DNA from: Pseudarthrobacter sp. NIBRBAC000502770
GTDB lineage: Bacteria > Actinomycetota > Actinomycetes > Actinomycetales > Micrococcaceae
DNA length: 64,000 nt
Direction of reading: 5' to 3'
Assembly: GCF_006517815.1 (NCBI RefSeq)
Contig: NZ_CP041198.1
Span: 310,001-374,000 of the forward strand
Shown: one piece after another, positions 16,964 to 24,444 of the stretch
How positions within the stretch are numbered: the first letter of the stretch is position 1
Layout: each line of letters begins with the position of its first letter
Made by a program: the position numbers and the translations under genes
Notes under the pieces: model-generated
The model's input: the letters and a program-made list of their open reading frames with translations, nothing else
What the model was told of the DNA's origin: nothing
Database searches by the model: none

Positions 16964-17413
16964 CTAGGCGCGCGCGTGCAGCCGCGGCAGCGCATCCACC
17001 AGCGGGGCCAGCTCGGGGATGTCCCGCGCCGCTCCCAGGGCACGTTCCAGGGTGGCGTCGTGCACCGGCCTCGCTTCCTCAAGGAGGCTGAGGCCGCTGG
17101 GCGTTAACTCCGTGTAGATGCCGCGGCGGTCGTCGTCGCACAGGATCCGGGTCAGCAGGCCCCGGTCCTCCAGCCGGTTCACCAGCCGGGTGGTTGCGCT
17201 GGGGCTCAGTGCCGTGGCGCGCGCCAGCTGCTGCATCCGCATGTGCCAGCCGTCCTGCCGGCTCAGGGCATCAAGCACCGTGTATTCCACCACGGACAGC
17301 TTCGACTCGGCCTGGAGGCTGCGTTCCAGTTCGTTTTCGATCAGCCCGTGCAGGGCTGCCAGGGTGCGCCAGCCCTGGGCACGGACCTCAACGGCGTCGT
17401 CCTTGATGCCCAT
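16964..17413 (-). CDS. MarR-family regulator
   Basis: 149 aa winged-helix protein: LSVVEYTVLDALSRQDGWHMRMQQLARATALSPSATTRLVNRLEDRGLLTRILCDDDRRGIYTELTPSG is a full MarR core. ATG 17413 is chosen because GAAGGAG lies seven bases upstream; the frame is open to 17446. It is divergent from an MFS pump across a 164-bp gap containing a large nested palindrome, the usual arrangement for a MarR repressor controlling itself and the pump. Confidence 0.9.
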   Translation of the reverse strand: MGIKDDAVEVRAQGWRTLAALHGLIENELERSLQAESKLSVVEYTVLDALSRQDGWHMRMQQLARATALSPSATTRLVNRLEDRGLLTRILCDDDRRGIYTELTPSGLSLLEEARPVHDATLERALGAARDIPELAPLVDALPRLHARA

Positions 17414-17462
17414 GGTTGCTCCTTCGAAGACGGCGGAAGGCGCCATCCATTGCTGCGGTCAT

Positions 17463-17524
17463 AGATAGTTGCTTGCGCGGTATATTTGCATGTGCAACAA
17501 TAAATACCGCGCCTGCAACTATCT
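17463..17524. promoter_or_regulatory. Nested palindromes in the marR/MFS divergent promoter
   Basis: AGATAGTTGC (17463-17472) and GCGCGGTAT (17475-17483) are mirrored by ATACCGCGC (17504-17512) and GCAACTATCT (17515-17524), each with a 2-nt gap. At the centre lies TTGCATGTGCAA (17486-17497). The 62-bp block is symmetrical apart from a few central bases and is the probable MarR operator region. Confidence 0.75.
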
Positions 17525-17577
17525 TAGGCGCCTTCCCGCCTCGCGAACAACCACGAACAGCTCAAAGGAGCATCCTC

Positions 17578-18780
17578 ATGCCTGTTGGCCTGATAGCACT
17601 CGCCCTGGGCGGGTTTGGCATTGGACTCACGGAATTCGTGATCGCCGGCCTCCTCCCGCAGGTAGCCGCGGACTTTGCAGTCAGTGAAGCGTCCGCGGGC
17701 TGGTTCATCTCCGGCTACGCACTCTCCGTGGTGGTGGGAGCGCTCGGCCTGACCGCAGCCGTAACCCGCTTCCAGCGCAAACCCGTGCTGGCCGCCCTGC
17801 TGGTCCTGTTCATTGCCGGCAACCTGCTCTCCGCTACGGCGGACGGTTACTGGGCCATGATGCTGGGCCGCGTCATCGCAGCCCTTTCGCACGGCGCCTT
17901 TTTCGGAATCGGAGCCGTGGTGGCGGCCGGCATGGTTCCGCCCAGCAAGAAGGCAGGGGCCATTGCCCTGATGTTCACCGGGCTGACGGCCGCCAATGTC
18001 CTGGGCGTCCCGTTCGGAACCCTGCTGGGCCAGGCGGCCGGCTGGCGCGCCACGTTCTGGGCCATCACCGTCATTGGCGTAGCCGCGCTCGCCGGGATCC
18101 TTGCACTCGTCCCCGCATCTGCCGGTGGAACGGAAGAGGCGCCCAGCCTCCGCTCCGAACTGCGTGCCTTCCGCTCCGGGCAGGTATGGCTGTCCATCGT
18201 GGTGACCATCCTGGGCTTCGGCGGCATGTTCGGTGCGTTCACCTACATCGCCTACACCCTCACGGAGGTATCCGGATTTGCCGCCTCCACCGTGCCGTGG
18301 CTGCTCATTGTCTTCGGCGTGGGCCTCTTCGCCGGCAACACCCTGGGCGGGAAGGCCGCCGACCGCAACGTGGACAGGACGCTGCTGGTGGTGCTCGCCG
18401 CGCTCACCGTGGTCCTGGTGGCGTTCGCCCTGACGGCCACCAACCCCGTCCTGACGATCATCTCTTTGGTGCTGATGGGCGGCTTCGGCTTCGCCACCGT
18501 CCCGGGCCTGCAGATGCGCGTCATGAAGTACGCCGCCGGTGCTCCCACCCTCGCCTCCGGCGCCAATATCGGTGCCTTCAATGTGGGCAACGCCCTGGGC
18601 GCCTGGCTGGGCGGCGTCACCATCACCGCCGGCTTCGGTTACACCTCGCCCATCTGGGCAGGCGCAGCCATTACGCTGGCCGGCGTGGTGGTGATGGCCC
18701 TCGCCGCGGCGGGCGCCAAGCGGGGCGAACAGCAGCCGGGCAAAGAGGTGCGGGCCGTGGACGAGCTGGCCGTCCGCTAA
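17578..18780 (+). CDS. MFS transporter, DHA1 (AraJ/YdhP-like) efflux family
   Basis: 400 aa, 12 predicted helices. Begins LIALALGGFGIGLTEFVIAGLLPQVAADF, with SAGWFISGYALSVVVGA and GRVIAALSHGAFFGIGA, typical of DHA1 drug/sugar efflux proteins of the AraJ/YdhP branch. ATG 17578 is chosen because AAAGGAG lies upstream; an open frame extends to 17416 across the operator region but is not plausible as coding. Control by the divergent MarR is inferred. Its stop overlaps the opposing lacI-family gene by 4 nt. Export substrate unknown. Confidence 0.88.
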   Translation: MPVGLIALALGGFGIGLTEFVIAGLLPQVAADFAVSEASAGWFISGYALSVVVGALGLTAAVTRFQRKPVLAALLVLFIAGNLLSATADGYWAMMLGRVIAALSHGAFFGIGAVVAAGMVPPSKKAGAIALMFTGLTAANVLGVPFGTLLGQAAGWRATFWAITVIGVAALAGILALVPASAGGTEEAPSLRSELRAFRSGQVWLSIVVTILGFGGMFGAFTYIAYTLTEVSGFAASTVPWLLIVFGVGLFAGNTLGGKAADRNVDRTLLVVLAALTVVLVAFALTATNPVLTIISLVLMGGFGFATVPGLQMRVMKYAAGAPTLASGANIGAFNVGNALGAWLGGVTITAGFGYTSPIWAGAAITLAGVVVMALAAAGAKRGEQQPGKEVRAVDELAVR

Positions 18781-19793
18781 GCGGCGGGATCCGAGGAGCG
18801 GCGCACCATCAGGGCGGGTTCAAGCTTCCGGGTCACGGCCTGTCCGGCCGTCCCGGCGACCCGCTCCAGCATGGCTTGCGCCGCCAGCCGGCCCAGCTGC
18901 CCCGCGTGCTGGTCAATGGACGTCAGGCCAATCAGGGGGGAGGCCGCTACTTCGATGTTGTCGCAGCCGACGATCGCCACGTCGCCCGGAACGGACAGTC
19001 CGCGCGACGCCAGGGCCTCCATGATGCCGATGGCGGTGAGGTCATTGTGCGCAAAGACGGCGGTGGGGAGCGTGGCGCCGGAGTCCAGGAACTGCTCCAT
19101 CACGGCCCGGCCGCCGCGTTCGGTCATGTCGCTGTGGACCAGCTGTGGCTCCAGCCCGAACTGTTCCATGGCGTGCAGGTAGCCCTCCCGCCGCGCGGTA
19201 TAGGGGAGCCAGTCCGAGATGTCCACGTGGGCGATCCGCCGGTGCCCCAGTCCGTACAGGTGCTCCACGGCAAGCGCTCCGGAACGGAAGTCGTCGGTCA
19301 AAACGGAATCCACGCCGTCGACCTCCAGCTCCCGGGTGATGACGACGGCGGGCGTCCCCCGCAGTGCCCCGGCCAGCTCCGCCGAGGTGCCGGTATAGCC
19401 CGCCAGCAGGACGCCGTCCACGCGCAGGTCCACGAAGGACCGGACGGCTTCCAGTTCCGTTCCCGGATCAGCCGAGCCGACGGCGACCATCACCTGGTTG
19501 CCGCTCCCCGCCAGGCCTTCGGTGATGCCGTCATAGATGTCTGCGAAGACCGGGTTGTGCAGGTCGAGGAAGAGGACTCCGATGGTGTTGGTCCGGTGGC
19601 TGGCCAGCCGGCTGGCCAGCCTGTTGGGCGAGTAGCCCAGGGCGGCGGCTGCTTCCAGCACGGCCGTCCGCTTGGCGGGGGAGACCTTGGGGGAATCCCG
19701 CATGACCAGGGACACCAGGGCGCGGCTCACCCCGGCGTCCCGTGCCACATCCTCCATGGTCACGGACCGCGGCGCAGGAGACGTTTGTTTCAC
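18777..19793 (-). CDS. LacI-family transcriptional regulator
   Basis: 338 aa. N-terminal HTH: TMEDVARDAGVSRALVSLVMRDSPKVSPAKRTAVLEAAAALGYSPNRLASRL, followed by a periplasmic-binding-protein-like effector domain (IGVLFLDLHNPVFADIYDGI, AVFAHNDLTAIGIMEAL, VGCDNIE). The GTG start has GGAG five bases upstream. It lies just upstream of iolB and 2 kb from a sugar porter whose promoter holds the palindrome TTAGAGCGCTCTAA, a typical LacI/GalR operator. Control of that porter is therefore likely; the effector (inositol or another sugar) is not readable from sequence. Confidence 0.9.
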   Translation of the reverse strand: MKQTSPAPRSVTMEDVARDAGVSRALVSLVMRDSPKVSPAKRTAVLEAAAALGYSPNRLASRLASHRTNTIGVLFLDLHNPVFADIYDGITEGLAGSGNQVMVAVGSADPGTELEAVRSFVDLRVDGVLLAGYTGTSAELAGALRGTPAVVITRELEVDGVDSVLTDDFRSGALAVEHLYGLGHRRIAHVDISDWLPYTARREGYLHAMEQFGLEPQLVHSDMTERGGRAVMEQFLDSGATLPTAVFAHNDLTAIGIMEALASRGLSVPGDVAIVGCDNIEVAASPLIGLTSIDQHAGQLGRLAAQAMLERVAGTAGQAVTRKLEPALMVRRSSDPAA

Positions 19794-19839
19794 AAGACTC
19801 CACTATGCCAGCCTGCCGCCACCTGCCGGGCAAGGTTCC

Positions 19840-20733
19840 CTAGGCGCCGAACGGCAGCCGGGGATCGATGTTCTGGCTCTCCCACGTCTGCCGGACCCAG
19901 CCGTGGTGCGGGTCGTCGCTGATCAGCCACTCCCGCACGGGCCCGGGCCCGGCCATGACGTTGAGGTAGTAGAGGTCGTAGCCGGGAGCCGCCATGGCCG
20001 GGCCATGCCAGCCGTAAGGGACCAGGACCACGTCCCCGGTCCGTACTTCGGCGGAAACATCGATGGGCCGCTCATCGGAGGCGTAGACACGCTGGTAGCC
20101 GATGGCGTCGGCGTCTGCAGGTGCTCCCGGTCCGGCGCCCACCTGCGTCTCGAAGTAGTAGATCTCCTCAAGGGAGGTTTCGCCGTCTTTTTCCTCGTCA
20201 TGCTTGTGGGGAGGGTAGGAGGACCAGTTGCCGGCGGGAGTGAGCACCTCACACACGATGAAGCGGTCAGCCTCGAGCGCGGCAGGGGTGCCGAAGTTGT
20301 GGACCTGGCGCGAGCAGTTGCCCGCGCCGCGCAGCTCCACCGGAGTTTCTGCGGCGGACACCAGCCTGGTGGGGTAGGAAGCCTGGGCCGGTGCGGTGGC
20401 AACCGCCACCCTGCCGCCGTCGGCCGAGCTGATGCCAACTGCGCGGCCGGTGCCGGAATACAGCACATCAGTCGGACCTGCGAACACCGAGCGGCGGCCC
20501 TGCAGCGGGTAGTCTGTGCCGTCAACGGTGACGGTGAAGGACCCGTTGAGCGGCACCACGATGCGTTCCTCGTCCGCGGCGGGGAGTTCGACGGCGGCCC
20601 CCGCCGGCAGGGTGGCCACCTTCAGTCCGGTGTGCGCCCAGCCGTCCACGGCCAGGGGGGAATCTGAGGTTCCGATGGACACGTCCCAGGTGCCGTCGGC
20701 GGCGGTGCCCAGGGGGTAGACCCAGTTGGTCAT
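19840..20733 (-). CDS. iolB: 5-deoxy-glucuronate isomerase (IolB)
   Basis: 297 aa bicupin. Metal ligands are visible in PPHKHDEE near residue 175 and EEIYYFE near 190, with a further VLVPYGWHGP. IolB isomerises 5-deoxy-D-glucuronate from IolD to 5-dehydro-2-deoxygluconate, the substrate of IolC. It is 17 nt downstream of the gntR-type gene and is read from the same promoter, apart from the main iol operon. AAGGAG precedes the ATG. Confidence 0.92.
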   Translation of the reverse strand: MTNWVYPLGTAADGTWDVSIGTSDSPLAVDGWAHTGLKVATLPAGAAVELPAADEERIVVPLNGSFTVTVDGTDYPLQGRRSVFAGPTDVLYSGTGRAVGISSADGGRVAVATAPAQASYPTRLVSAAETPVELRGAGNCSRQVHNFGTPAALEADRFIVCEVLTPAGNWSSYPPHKHDEEKDGETSLEEIYYFETQVGAGPGAPADADAIGYQRVYASDERPIDVSAEVRTGDVVLVPYGWHGPAMAAPGYDLYYLNVMAGPGPVREWLISDDPHHGWVRQTWESQNIDPRLPFGA

Positions 20734-20750
20734 GGAGTTGGCTCCTTGGA

Positions 20751-21491
20751 TTATCGCTGTACGAGTGTCATTTCAAAGCTGTAGGAATCGGCGCGGTACA
20801 CGTGGTGGCCGGTTTCAACCCGCCGGCCGGTATCGTCCACCGCGGTGCGTTCCATGGTCACCAGCGCCGAGCCTGCCGGGGCGTCCAGCATGGAAGCCTG
20901 GTACTCGTTGGCGGTCATCGCACCGATGCGCTGGGTGGCGAGCCGGAAGTTCACGCCTCCGCGGCGGAGGATCGAGTAGAGGCCTTCTGCCTTGAGCATG
21001 GCTTCATCCATCTCGGCAATGTCGTCGCGCACCCAGTTCTCCATGAGGGCCAGGGGCTTGCCGCCCACCTTCCGCAGCCGGGTGAAGTGGTACACCTTCG
21101 AGCCTGCGGGAAGCTGCAGGGTAGTGATCGTGGCGTCATCCGCCTCGAGGTGCGAGAAGCTCAGCACCTCGGTGGTGGGCTTCTTGCCATTGTTGGTCAG
21201 GTCGTCATAGAGGCTGGAAAGCTCCAGCGGCCGGCGCACCTGGCTCGACACCACCTGCGTTCCTACGCCCCGCTTCCGCACCAGCAGCCCGGAACGGACC
21301 AGCTCATCCATGGCCTTGCGCATGGTGGGCCGCGACAGGTTCAGCTGTGCGGCGAGATCGATCTCGTTGTCCAGCCGGCTGCCGGGCTCCAGCACCCCGC
21401 TGTAGATTGCCGCTTCAATGCCCTGGACCACCTGGTGGTACAGGGGCACGGGGGAGGAGCGGTTGATGGTGAGTCCCAGGTTGTTGGCCAC
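20751..21491 (-). CDS. GntR-family (HutC/UTRA type) regulator, probable inositol regulator
   Basis: 246 aa. N-terminal winged helix: VPLYHQVVQGIEAAIYSGVLEPGSRLDNEIDLAAQLNLSRPTMRKAMDELVRSGLLVRKRGVGTQV. The rest is a UTRA ligand-binding domain with FTRLRKVGGKPLALMENW. It starts with GTG behind GAGGGGA and is the promoter-proximal gene of gntR-iolB. The IolR of Corynebacterium glutamicum is also of the GntR family. The gntR leader shares TGAYAGGACAT with the iolC promoter, so this is the best candidate regulator of the iol genes; binding is inferred. Confidence 0.88.
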   Translation of the reverse strand: MANNLGLTINRSSPVPLYHQVVQGIEAAIYSGVLEPGSRLDNEIDLAAQLNLSRPTMRKAMDELVRSGLLVRKRGVGTQVVSSQVRRPLELSSLYDDLTNNGKKPTTEVLSFSHLEADDATITTLQLPAGSKVYHFTRLRKVGGKPLALMENWVRDDIAEMDEAMLKAEGLYSILRRGGVNFRLATQRIGAMTANEYQASMLDAPAGSALVTMERTAVDDTGRRVETGHHVYRADSYSFEMTLVQR

Positions 21492-21561
21492 GGTGCGTTC
21501 CCCTCGTCTTTGGTGCGGGCGCTTCCGCCCGGTCTGGACAGCCGGCCTGCGGGCAGTTTGA

Positions 21562-21628
21562 CGCTATATGTTCGCTTGATAGGACATAGTTCCTTCCTTG
21601 ATCGTAGCAGGCGCGCCCGGGTGGTCAA
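21562..21628 (-). promoter_or_regulatory. gntR-iolB promoter and downstream operator
   Basis: On the minus strand -35 TTGACC (21628-21623) and -10 TACGAT (21606-21601) are 16 bp apart. About 10-35 bp downstream, CTATGTCC and GAACATATAG form an imperfect inverted repeat (21588-21563). It contains TGATAGGACAT (plus strand 21577-21587), which recurs with one difference at the iolC promoter. Autoregulation by blocking elongation is inferred. Confidence 0.6.
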
Positions 21629-21671
21629 GGATGGCTTTGCCGCGCTTCAGCCAAAGGAAATGGAAAAATAT

Positions 21672-21721
21672 TGTGCTGACATTAAGACTTTTTATTGACG
21701 AGTCGGATTAGAGCGCTCTAA
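21672..21721 (+). promoter_or_regulatory. Sugar-porter promoter with LacI-type operator
   Basis: TTAGAGCGCTCTAA (21708-21721) is a perfect 14-bp palindrome with the central CG step of LacI/GalR operators. It lies just after a TTGACG -35 (21695-21700), so it covers the spacer and -10. Upstream, TGTGCTGACA (21672-21681) is the reverse complement of TGTCAGCACA, one base from the TGTCAGTACA core found at the tautomerase and iolC promoters. Confidence 0.7.
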
Positions 21722-21786
21722 CGTAGGTGGCACGCATCACATTCCCGACCGGTCATCCGGTCCCCGAGAGAATTTGAGAGGCAACA

Positions 21787-23205
21787 ATGCTGTTGCAAAA
21801 ACAAACCATGGCTGCCACCGGCAGCAGGCGCCGCGGCTACCTCGCCCGGCTCACCGTGATCTCCACCCTGGGCGGCCTGCTCTTCGGGTACGACACCGGC
21901 GTGATCTCCGGCGCCCTGCTGTACATGAACGACTCCCTCAACATGAACGCCGTGGAGGAAGCAACCGTGGTGAGCGCACTGCTGTTCCCCGGTGCCGCCG
22001 TCGGCGCCCTTACCGGCGGGCGGATGGCTGACAAGCTGGGCCGTCGTGGCTCACTGCTGGTCTGCGCACTGCTATTCCTGCTGGGTGCCATGGGCTGCGC
22101 CCTTGCGCCCAGCGTGACCTTCATGATTGCCGCCCGCATCGTGCTGGGCCTGGGGGTGGGCGCCGCCGCTGTGACCTGCCCGCTGTACCTGGCGGAGATG
22201 GCTCCTGCCCATCTTCGTGGCCGGATGGTCACCATCAACGAACTCATGATCGTGACCGGCCAGATGCTGGCATTCGCCATCAATGCGCTCCTGGATGCCC
22301 TGATCCACGACAACGAGGTCTGGCGGGGCATGCTGGGCATCGCTTCCATCCCTGCCCTCGCACTGCTCGCCGGAATGCTGATGCTGCCGGAATCGCCGCG
22401 CTGGTACGCCATCCGCGGCCGCCTGGAAGACAGCCGCCGGGTCCTGAACCTGAGCCGCAGCCCGGAAGAGGCAACCGCCGAGTTCGAGGAAATCGCCCAC
22501 GCGGCGCGCACGGCCAAGGAAGAACGCGGTCACGCCCTCCGCGACCTGAAGAACAACCCATGGATGCGCCGGCTGCTCTGGATCGGCATTGGCCTGGCCA
22601 CCGTCCAGCAGGCAACCGGCATCAACACCGTGAACTACTACGCCCCCACCATCCTGGAAAAGAGCGGGCTTGGCGTCAGCGCATCGCTGGTGGCCACCAT
22701 CGGCGTCGGCGTTACCTCAGTGCTCATGACCGTCCTGGGTATCTGGTTGCTCGGCTTTGTTGGCCGCCGCCGGATGCTGGTGATCGGATTCTCCGGAGTT
22801 GTTGGTGCCCAGGCCCTGCTGGCCGTCGTCTTCCTCCTCCCACAGTCGGACCTTGCCAGCTACACCATCCTGGCCGCGATGATGCTGTTCGTTGCCTTCG
22901 TCCAGTGCTTCATCGGCACCTGCGTCTGGCTCCTGCTTTCCGAAATGTTCCCGCTGGCCATCCGCGGGTTCGCCATGGGAATCGCGGTCTTCGCGCTGTG
23001 GACCGTGAACGCGGCCATCTCCTTCCTGTTCCCGATCGTGGTCAATGCCCTGGGATCCACGGGTACCTTCGGCCTCTTCGTCCTGGTCAACGTGGCTTCC
23101 CTGGCGTTCGTCATCAAGTTCGTGCCGGAGACCAAGGGCCACTCCCTTGAGGACCTCGAAGCGCACTTCCGCGATGGTGAGGTGCCGGCGAAGCTTTCGG
23201 CGTAG
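21787..23205 (+). CDS. MFS sugar porter (second IolT-like transporter)
   Basis: 472 aa with 12 predicted helices and full sugar-porter signatures: GGLLFGYDTGVISGALLYM, GRMADKLGRRGS, PESPRWYAIRG, QQATGINTVNYYAPTI, GFVGRRRML and PETKGHSLEDLEAHF. Closely similar in plan to the iolT-like gene at 15436, so probably a second inositol or related polyol/sugar symporter; C. glutamicum likewise has two. ATG 21787 follows GAGAGG; ATG 21808 is an alternative. It has its own promoter carrying a LacI-type operator and stands divergent to gntR-iolB. Confidence 0.87.
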   Translation: MLLQKQTMAATGSRRRGYLARLTVISTLGGLLFGYDTGVISGALLYMNDSLNMNAVEEATVVSALLFPGAAVGALTGGRMADKLGRRGSLLVCALLFLLGAMGCALAPSVTFMIAARIVLGLGVGAAAVTCPLYLAEMAPAHLRGRMVTINELMIVTGQMLAFAINALLDALIHDNEVWRGMLGIASIPALALLAGMLMLPESPRWYAIRGRLEDSRRVLNLSRSPEEATAEFEEIAHAARTAKEERGHALRDLKNNPWMRRLLWIGIGLATVQQATGINTVNYYAPTILEKSGLGVSASLVATIGVGVTSVLMTVLGIWLLGFVGRRRMLVIGFSGVVGAQALLAVVFLLPQSDLASYTILAAMMLFVAFVQCFIGTCVWLLLSEMFPLAIRGFAMGIAVFALWTVNAAISFLFPIVVNALGSTGTFGLFVLVNVASLAFVIKFVPETKGHSLEDLEAHFRDGEVPAKLSA

Positions 23206-23267
23206 CCGCCGCCGTTGCGGTTGGTGGCCTAGGCTGGCTGCATGATGTGGAGCGCGGGGCAGCAAGC

Positions 23268-24404
23268 ATGAATTTCGCCGGAAGCCTTGGTCCCCGCCCC
23301 CGCAACCTCGAAGTCCAGGACCTGGCCAGCTTCGACAGCCTGGTGGCCGGCGGTGCGGTCAACCTGCACGGCTGGCATGCGCAGTCGCTGGACCTGCGGG
23401 GCCGGTCCGCGGCACTCAAAAACGTCCGCGTCGAGGGCGCGATGTTCCTGGGCTGCATCTTCGACGACGGTATGGAAGCGAACCTCCGCAGCCGCGGCGC
23501 CTTGATCTTCCCCAGGCTTGAAGGAGTCCCTTTCGACCCATACCGGGCCGTCCTGTATTCCCCGGCCGAACTGTACGCCGGACTGGCAGCCGCACCGTAT
23601 GAGGAATTGCCGGATGCGCGCATCTACCACTGGAGCATCCAGCCCGGCCAGCGCCACCGCGTGGACGCGACGCTGGCCTCGGCCCTGCATGACCATGCGA
23701 TCGGCGATGCGCTGGATGAGCTGACCCGGTCCGGGGCGTGGCACCGCCGCTCTATCGTCGGCGTGATGGGCGGCCACGCAGCGCCCCGCGGCAGCCGGGA
23801 GTTTGCGGACGCGGCCCGGCTGGGCAGGCTCCTGGCCCTTGACGGCCATTCGGTGGCAACGGGCGGCGGCCCCGGGGCCATGGAGGCAGCGAACCTCGGC
23901 GCGTACCTGAGCCGGGCGTCCGACGGTGACGTGCAGGCAGCGCTTGCCACGCTCGCCGCTGTTCCCGGCTTCCGTCCCTCGGTCTCGGCGTGGGCACGTG
24001 CGGCGGCTGCCGTCGTCGAACGCCATCCGGACGGGACGCCGTCCCTCGGGATCCCCACCTGGTTCTACGGACACGAACCGCCCAACTACTTCGCCACGCA
24101 CATCGCCAAATATTTCGCCAATGCCATCCGCGAGGCCATCCTTCTGGAACTGTGCCACGGCGGAATCGTCTTCCTGCCGGGAGCGGCCGGTACGGTCCAG
24201 GAGATCTTCCAGGACGCCTGCGAGAACTACTACGGCGCCCGCGAGAAAGTGGCCCCCATGGTGCTGGTGGGCCGCCGGCACTGGGAGCAGGAGTACCCGG
24301 CGTGGCCCATGCTCCGCAGCCTCGCCGCGGGCAGGGCCATGGCGGACAACATCCACCTCGTGGACACGGTGGAGGAAGCAGTGGAGGTCCTCCGGCAGCG
24401 CTGA
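23268..24404 (+). CDS. LOG-family Rossmann protein with N-terminal extension
   Basis: 378 aa from ATG 23268 (GTG 23247 is also open). The C-terminal ~220 residues are a LOG/lysine-decarboxylase-like nucleotide-binding domain: SIVGVMGGHAAPRGS, SVATGGGPGAMEAANLGAYL, and FLPGAAGTVQEIFQDACENYYG, where PGGxGTxxE is expected. LOG enzymes release cytokinin bases from ribotides or hydrolyse nucleoside monophosphates. The N-terminal ~160 residues are not part of the LOG fold; they begin with a pentapeptide-like stretch (NLHGWHAQSLDLRGRS, NVRVEGAMFLGCIF). Function unknown. The last codons form one arm of a 20-bp hairpin. Confidence 0.8.
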   Translation: MNFAGSLGPRPRNLEVQDLASFDSLVAGGAVNLHGWHAQSLDLRGRSAALKNVRVEGAMFLGCIFDDGMEANLRSRGALIFPRLEGVPFDPYRAVLYSPAELYAGLAAAPYEELPDARIYHWSIQPGQRHRVDATLASALHDHAIGDALDELTRSGAWHRRSIVGVMGGHAAPRGSREFADAARLGRLLALDGHSVATGGGPGAMEAANLGAYLSRASDGDVQAALATLAAVPGFRPSVSAWARAAAAVVERHPDGTPSLGIPTWFYGHEPPNYFATHIAKYFANAIREAILLELCHGGIVFLPGAAGTVQEIFQDACENYYGAREKVAPMVLVGRRHWEQEYPAWPMLRSLAAGRAMADNIHLVDTVEEAVEVLRQR

Positions 24405-24425
24405 ACGCTGCCGGAGGACCTCCAC
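24381..24425 (+). terminator. 20-bp perfect hairpin with the stop codon in its loop
   Basis: Positions 24381-24400 and 24406-24425 are perfect inverted repeats of 20 bp around the 5-nt loop CTGAA, which contains the TGA stop (24402-24404) of the LOG gene. No T-run follows. It lies between convergent genes and may terminate both transcripts. Confidence 0.75.
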
Positions 24426-24444
24426 GAAGTGTCCTTGCCTGGTG

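Noticed and set aside
18186..19922. Long plus-strand frame across the MFS and lacI-family genes
   Set aside because: Arg/Gly/His-rich low-complexity translation spanning two genes with clear domains; an artefact of high GC.
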